DNA of 9,375 nt, taken from the NCBI GenBank assembly GCA_023433685.1, contig JAEYUD010000160.1, positions 1 through 9,375 on the forward strand, in the 5' to 3' direction. Both the position numbers and the translations under genes were made by a program. Under the pieces are notes generated by a model. That model was not told where the DNA came from. It made no database searches and saw nothing but the letters and a program-made list of their open reading frames with translations. How positions within the stretch are numbered: position 1 is the stretch's first letter; each line of letters starts with the position of its first letter. This document shows positions 7,007 to 9,375 of this stretch, piece by piece. This stretch comes from Bacteroidota bacterium (GTDB lineage: Bacteria; Bacteroidota; Ignavibacteria; Ignavibacteriales; Ignavibacteriaceae).

Positions 7007-7012
7007 TCCTCT
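7007..7012 (-). promoter_or_regulatory. Shine-Dalgarno AGAGGA for the DUF4412 gene
   Basis: Read on the minus strand, AGAGGA is followed by six bases (AAAAAG) and the ATG at 7000. It is one of the clearest ribosome binding sites in the window and fixes the start in front of the signal peptide. Confidence 0.6.
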
Positions 7013-7036
7013 CGGTTTTGTTTGATTAAATAATTA

Positions 7037-7050
7037 AAATAAATTTATTT
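7037..7050. repeat. 14-bp perfect palindrome in the divergent intergenic region
   Basis: AAATAAATTTATTT reads identically on both strands. It lies between the divergent DUF4412 and LolA-like genes and covers the candidate -7 element of the DUF4412 promoter. It could be an operator or simply low-complexity AT sequence. A TTTGATT direct repeat (7021-7027 and 7048-7054) overlaps its edge. The rest of the 202-bp gap shows no gene, no RNA gene and no further convincing promoter; TATTTTTA at 7162-7169 is a weak rightward -7 candidate. Confidence 0.3.
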
Positions 7051-7071
7051 GATTCTAAAAATAATGACCAA
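7040..7071 (-). promoter_or_regulatory. Possible Bacteroidota-type promoter for the DUF4412 gene
   Basis: On the minus strand, TTG (7069-7071) is followed by 21 nt and TAAATTTA (7040-7047), which matches seven of eight positions of TAnnTTTG. The spacing is slightly long and the region is AT-rich, so a chance match is quite possible. It would give a leader of about 35 nt. Confidence 0.3.
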
Positions 7072-7192
7072 CATTCTCAAATAAAAGTAAAATCATACCT
7101 TTAATTACACTGAAAACTGATAACAGAATGATTTGTGTTATTTTGCACATTACGAATCCGGTATTTTTATTCGAAACCGTAAAATTCATAAC

Positions 7193-7196
7193 GGAG
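7193..7196 (+). promoter_or_regulatory. Shine-Dalgarno GGAG that decides the LolA-like start
   Basis: GGAG is followed by ATATCC and the ATG at 7203. An in-frame ATG also exists at 7128, but it has no ribosome binding site and would place 25 residues before the signal peptide, so 7203 is the better start. Confidence 0.7.
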
Positions 7197-7202
7197 ATAT
7201 CC

Positions 7203-7913
7203 ATGAAAAGAACATTTGTTTATTTAATAATAGTGTTTCTTCCCTTTTCTCTTCTAGCACAAAACCTCGACGAGGTTCTACAGAAACACTTTAAAGCAAT
7301 TAATCAGGAAAAACTGACTTCCGTTTCGTCTATGCAGGTTAAAGGAAAACTTTCGCAGATGGGTCAGCAGATGCCGTTTAAGATGACCCAGGTCCGACCG
7401 CTGAAGTTCAGACTCGACATTACTTTCCAGGGACTCACTCTCTCCCAAGCCTATGACGGAACGAAAGGTTGGTCTGTTAACCCCTTCATGGGTGAGGATG
7501 AAGCAAAAGAAATTCCAGCTTCGGGACTGAAAAACATTAAAGTTCAAGCCGATATGGATGGCGCCCTTTTTAATTGGAAGGATAAGGGATATGCTGCCGA
7601 ACTTTTGCCAAACGAAAAAGTTGAAGGCATAGAGTCACAAGTTATTCTTCTCAAAGATGCTGAAGGTGATGAATTCAAAATATTCATTGATGCCGAAACT
7701 TCACTGATCCTCAAACAAACCTACAAAATTGATACTCAAGAGGGCCCCATGACTTTGGAAATCTACCCTTCTGACTACAGGGACGTAGAGGGAATGAAAG
7801 TTGCTTTCTCAATAGATACCAAAGCAGACGGACAGTCGGTTTATTCAATGAAATATGATACAGTCGAACTTAATCCCAAAGTTGATGATTCTTACTTCGC
7901 TATGCCGAAATAA
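7203..7913 (+). CDS. LolA-like outer-membrane lipoprotein-sorting family protein
   Basis: A 236-residue exported protein. Seen: the signal peptide MKRTFVYLIIVFLPFSLLAQ, then NLDEVLQKHFKAI, the helix that opens many LolA-like proteins; beta strands MQVKGKL, PFKMTQVRPLKFRLDITFQG; the motif QAYDGTKGWSVNPFMG (82-97), typical of 'outer membrane lipoprotein-sorting protein' entries; FKIFIDAETSLILKQTY (158-174); DYRDVEGMKVAFSID (191-205); and the closing DDSYFAMPK. LolA itself carries lipoproteins across the periplasm, but this family is much broader, and true carrier function is uncertain. It may instead be a stress- or substrate-binding paralogue. No Cys lipobox is present. The start was chosen from the GGAG at 7193-7196. 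It is divergent from the DUF4412 gene and convergent with the TatD fusion gene 12 nt away. Its terminator lies inside that gene. Confidence 0.8.
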   Translation: MKRTFVYLIIVFLPFSLLAQNLDEVLQKHFKAINQEKLTSVSSMQVKGKLSQMGQQMPFKMTQVRPLKFRLDITFQGLTLSQAYDGTKGWSVNPFMGEDEAKEIPASGLKNIKVQADMDGALFNWKDKGYAAELLPNEKVEGIESQVILLKDAEGDEFKIFIDAETSLILKQTYKIDTQEGPMTLEIYPSDYRDVEGMKVAFSIDTKADGQSVYSMKYDTVELNPKVDDSYFAMPK

Positions 7914-7925
7914 GTTTCAACTTTT

Positions 7926-9296
7926 CTAAAAATAAGTCCGCACCCTGAAGCTGACACCAACCTGGTCTTCAGCAATAGTGCGGGCTTTTTCTATATCCAC
8001 CTCTGGAATCCCAACCACTGACAGCACCACATTTGGTACGAATTCCTTTGCTTTTCTGGCAAAATCCAGCATTTCATCATACATATTTTCATCAACCCGC
8101 ATTAGCTCCGCATAGCTTTTGGCATCGGTACTGTTCAGGCTGATAGAAACAGTATCGATCAAGCCTTTCATTTCAGGGGTGATATCCCGATGGTTTATCA
8201 CATTTCCATGTCCGTTGGTGTTTATCCGGGTTTTTCCACCATTCTCCTTTACAAATCCGGCAACTGTTTTAATCACATCCCACCTGATGGTCGGTTCGCC
8301 ATATCCGCAAAAAACTATTTCCGAATATTGCATTGGAGCACCAATCGCGTTGATGTATTGCTGCACATCCGGCTCGTCGATTTTATCCATCCCAAGGTTG
8401 TAACCGGCGATAAATGGGAAGTCTTTTCTTCCACAGAAAACACAATCAGCATTACATCTATTGGTTACGTTCACATATAGTGCCGTTCCGATCGGATAAA
8501 CATGTGACACAGCAGGTGGATCACCGATCTTGAAAAATCTCCATGCGTTGAATGCTGTTATCCTTGCTATATCTTCAACTTTGAGGTGGTGCTGTTTCGC
8601 GAGTTCCTCAGCGACATATTTAACGTGAGCAGGTTCATTTCTTTTACCGCGATATGGAACAGGAGTCATGAAAGGTGAATCGGTTTCAAGAAGAAGGTGT
8701 TCAGGATGAATCCTCGCTGCAAGTCTCCGTAGGTCTTCCAGCTTCTTGAAAGTTATGTTTCCAGTGAATGATATCATGTGTCCCATCCTTACATATTCCA
8801 ACGCGTGTTCAAGTGGCGCGTTGAAACAGTGGAACTGAGCTCGCAGCCCTTTTGGTGTATATTCGCGGATGATCTCCATCATGTCATCATCTGAATCACG
8901 ATTGTGGATCACCACCGGCAGGTCCAGCTTAATCGCGAGTTCAAGCTGATCGCGGAAAGCTTCCATCTGCTTGCTTCTGGGTGAGTAATCATAGTAGTAG
9001 TCGAGGCCTATCTCGCCGATCGCTACGATCTTCGGATTGTTTTTTACCGTCTCTTCCAGAAGTGGCAACCACTCTTTCGTCCACTCTTTACTGTCGAGCG
9101 GATGAACACCAACAGTTCCGTAAATAATGTCATATTTTTTAGTGAGTTCAACCACTTTGGCTGAGCTTGCGAGGTCTGTCGCGGGAACAATTATTTTCTC
9201 AACCCCTGCCTCAATCGCTCTCGCTAAAACATCATCAAGTTCATCGGCATAATCAGGGTAAAAAAGGTGGGCGTGTGTATCTGTAAGGTTTTTCAT
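7926..9296 (-). CDS. TatD-family metal-dependent hydrolase fused to a TatD-associated radical SAM domain
   Basis: A 456-residue two-domain protein. Residues 1-257 are a complete TatD hydrolase: THAH (His8 and His10), GVHPLD, GEIGLDY (Glu95), VVIHNRDS (His131), QFHCF (His156) and LLETDSPFMTPVPYRGKRNE (Asp206). TatD enzymes are two-metal, Mg-dependent DNases/exonucleases (D-amino-acyl-tRNA deacylases are relatives). Residues about 265-456 are a short radical SAM domain with TNRCNADCVFCGRK (Cys281, Cys285 and Cys288 for the 4Fe-4S cluster), FCGYGEPTIRWD (329-340, the GGE-like SAM-binding strand) and RINTNGHG (357-364). This matches the known 'TatD-associated radical SAM' family, usually a neighbour or fusion partner; its reaction is unknown. 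No SPASM or extra cluster Cys motif is present. The join is short (FFKIGDPPAVSHVYPIG), with no frame break, so the fusion looks genuine. Only a weak GGAA precedes the ATG. The 3' end contains the terminator hairpin. Confidence 0.93.
   Translation of the reverse strand: MKNLTDTHAHLFYPDYADELDDVLARAIEAGVEKIIVPATDLASSAKVVELTKKYDIIYGTVGVHPLDSKEWTKEWLPLLEETVKNNPKIVAIGEIGLDYYYDYSPRSKQMEAFRDQLELAIKLDLPVVIHNRDSDDDMMEIIREYTPKGLRAQFHCFNAPLEHALEYVRMGHMISFTGNITFKKLEDLRRLAARIHPEHLLLETDSPFMTPVPYRGKRNEPAHVKYVAEELAKQHHLKVEDIARITAFNAWRFFKIGDPPAVSHVYPIGTALYVNVTNRCNADCVFCGRKDFPFIAGYNLGMDKIDEPDVQQYINAIGAPMQYSEIVFCGYGEPTIRWDVIKTVAGFVKENGGKTRINTNGHGNVINHRDITPEMKGLIDTVSISLNSTDAKSYAELMRVDENMYDEMLDFARKAKEFVPNVVLSVVGIPEVDIEKARTIAEDQVGVSFRVRTYF
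7934..7991 (+). terminator. Three-tier intrinsic terminator, probably bidirectional, inside the 3' end of the TatD fusion gene
   Basis: Positions 7934-7943 pair with 7978-7987 (AAGTCCGCAC with GTGCGGGCTT; ten pairs including one G-T wobble). Inside, CTGAAG (7945-7950) pairs with CTTCAG (7967-7972), and ACCA (7956-7959) pairs with TGGT (7963-7966) around a three-base loop. On the plus strand the stem runs into TTTTT ending at 7990, which would end the LolA-like transcript about 75 nt after its stop. On the minus strand the stem is followed by ATTTTTAG, so the same hairpin could end the TatD transcript, overlapping its stop codon. The pairing is seen directly; termination is inferred. Confidence 0.75.
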
Positions 9297-9321
9297 GCTA
9301 TAATTTCCATAATTCAGTACT

Positions 9322-9329
9322 CAAACTTA
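9322..9329 (-). promoter_or_regulatory. Possible -7 promoter element for the TatD fusion gene
   Basis: The minus strand reads TAAGTTTG, a full match to TAnnTTTG, about 26 bases before the ATG at 9296. No TTG is present 19 nt upstream; that position falls in a G-rich run. The element is therefore incomplete, and it may need an activator or be a chance match. Confidence 0.35.
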
Positions 9330-9340
9330 CGAAATTTCAA

Positions 9341-9367
9341 GCCCCCCTCCACCCCACTTCCTCCCCT
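9341..9367 (-). other. G-rich tract upstream of the TatD fusion gene
   Basis: On the minus strand the segment contains GGGG, GG, GGGG, GG and GGGGGG runs separated by one to four bases. It lies just upstream of the putative -7 element. It could form a two-tetrad quadruplex on the non-template strand, but nothing beyond base composition supports that. No gene is visible between 9297 and the window end. Confidence 0.3.
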
Positions 9368-9375
9368 CTCATAAG

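Noticed and set aside
7128..7202. Upstream in-frame ATG for the LolA-like gene
   Set aside because: No ribosome binding site precedes it, and it would bury the signal peptide behind 25 residues. The ATG at 7203 has GGAG at the right distance.
1..9375. CRISPR arrays, tRNA/rRNA genes, insertion sequences, phage or toxin-antitoxin genes
   Set aside because: I looked for regularly spaced repeats, cloverleaf-like segments, transposase motifs and flanking inverted repeats and found none.

Overview
The window looks like chromosomal housekeeping and accessory DNA from a Gram-negative member of the Bacteroidota/Chlorobi/Ignavibacteria (FCB) branch. The evidence is: moderate GC; a MauE/DoxX-plus-thioredoxin membrane protein of the kind common in Bacteroidota; two exported LolA-like/DUF4412-like proteins; weak or absent Shine-Dalgarno sequences in front of many genes; and one well-spaced promoter match to the Bacteroidota consensus (TTG, 19 nt, TAnnTTTG). 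The phylum assignment is inference. No rRNA, tRNA, CRISPR array, insertion sequence or phage gene is visible, and the coding is dense: the largest gap is about 200 bp.

Left block (1-1790). Three overlapping genes are read leftward: a five-helix membrane protein carrying a periplasmic thioredoxin-like domain, an RsbW-type anti-sigma/serine kinase, and an RsbV-type STAS antagonist cut by the window edge. They overlap by 4 and 11 nt and appear to share one promoter at 1699-1728. The kinase and STAS protein form a partner-switching pair. The redox protein at the head of the operon is the unusual element.

Middle block (1791-7000). A membrane-anchored histidine kinase without a receiver domain overlaps a MATE multidrug exporter by ATGA, so the two are probably co-translated rightward. 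Facing them, and overlapping the MATE gene tail to tail by 4 nt, is a leftward cluster: DUF4412 secreted protein, inorganic pyrophosphatase, MFS exporter (gaps of 18 and 22 nt).

Right block (7001-9375). A 202-bp AT-rich divergent region separates the DUF4412 gene from a rightward LolA-like secreted protein. That gene converges on a leftward TatD nuclease/radical SAM fusion. A strong three-tier hairpin with U-rich flanks on both strands lies inside the last codons of the fusion gene and probably terminates both transcripts. The final 79 bp hold a possible -7 promoter element and a G-rich tract (minus strand), but no gene.

No wholly new system is evident. The most interesting points are the redox protein joined to a partner-switch cassette, the TatD-radical SAM fusion, the terminator buried in coding sequence, and the kinase-exporter coupling.
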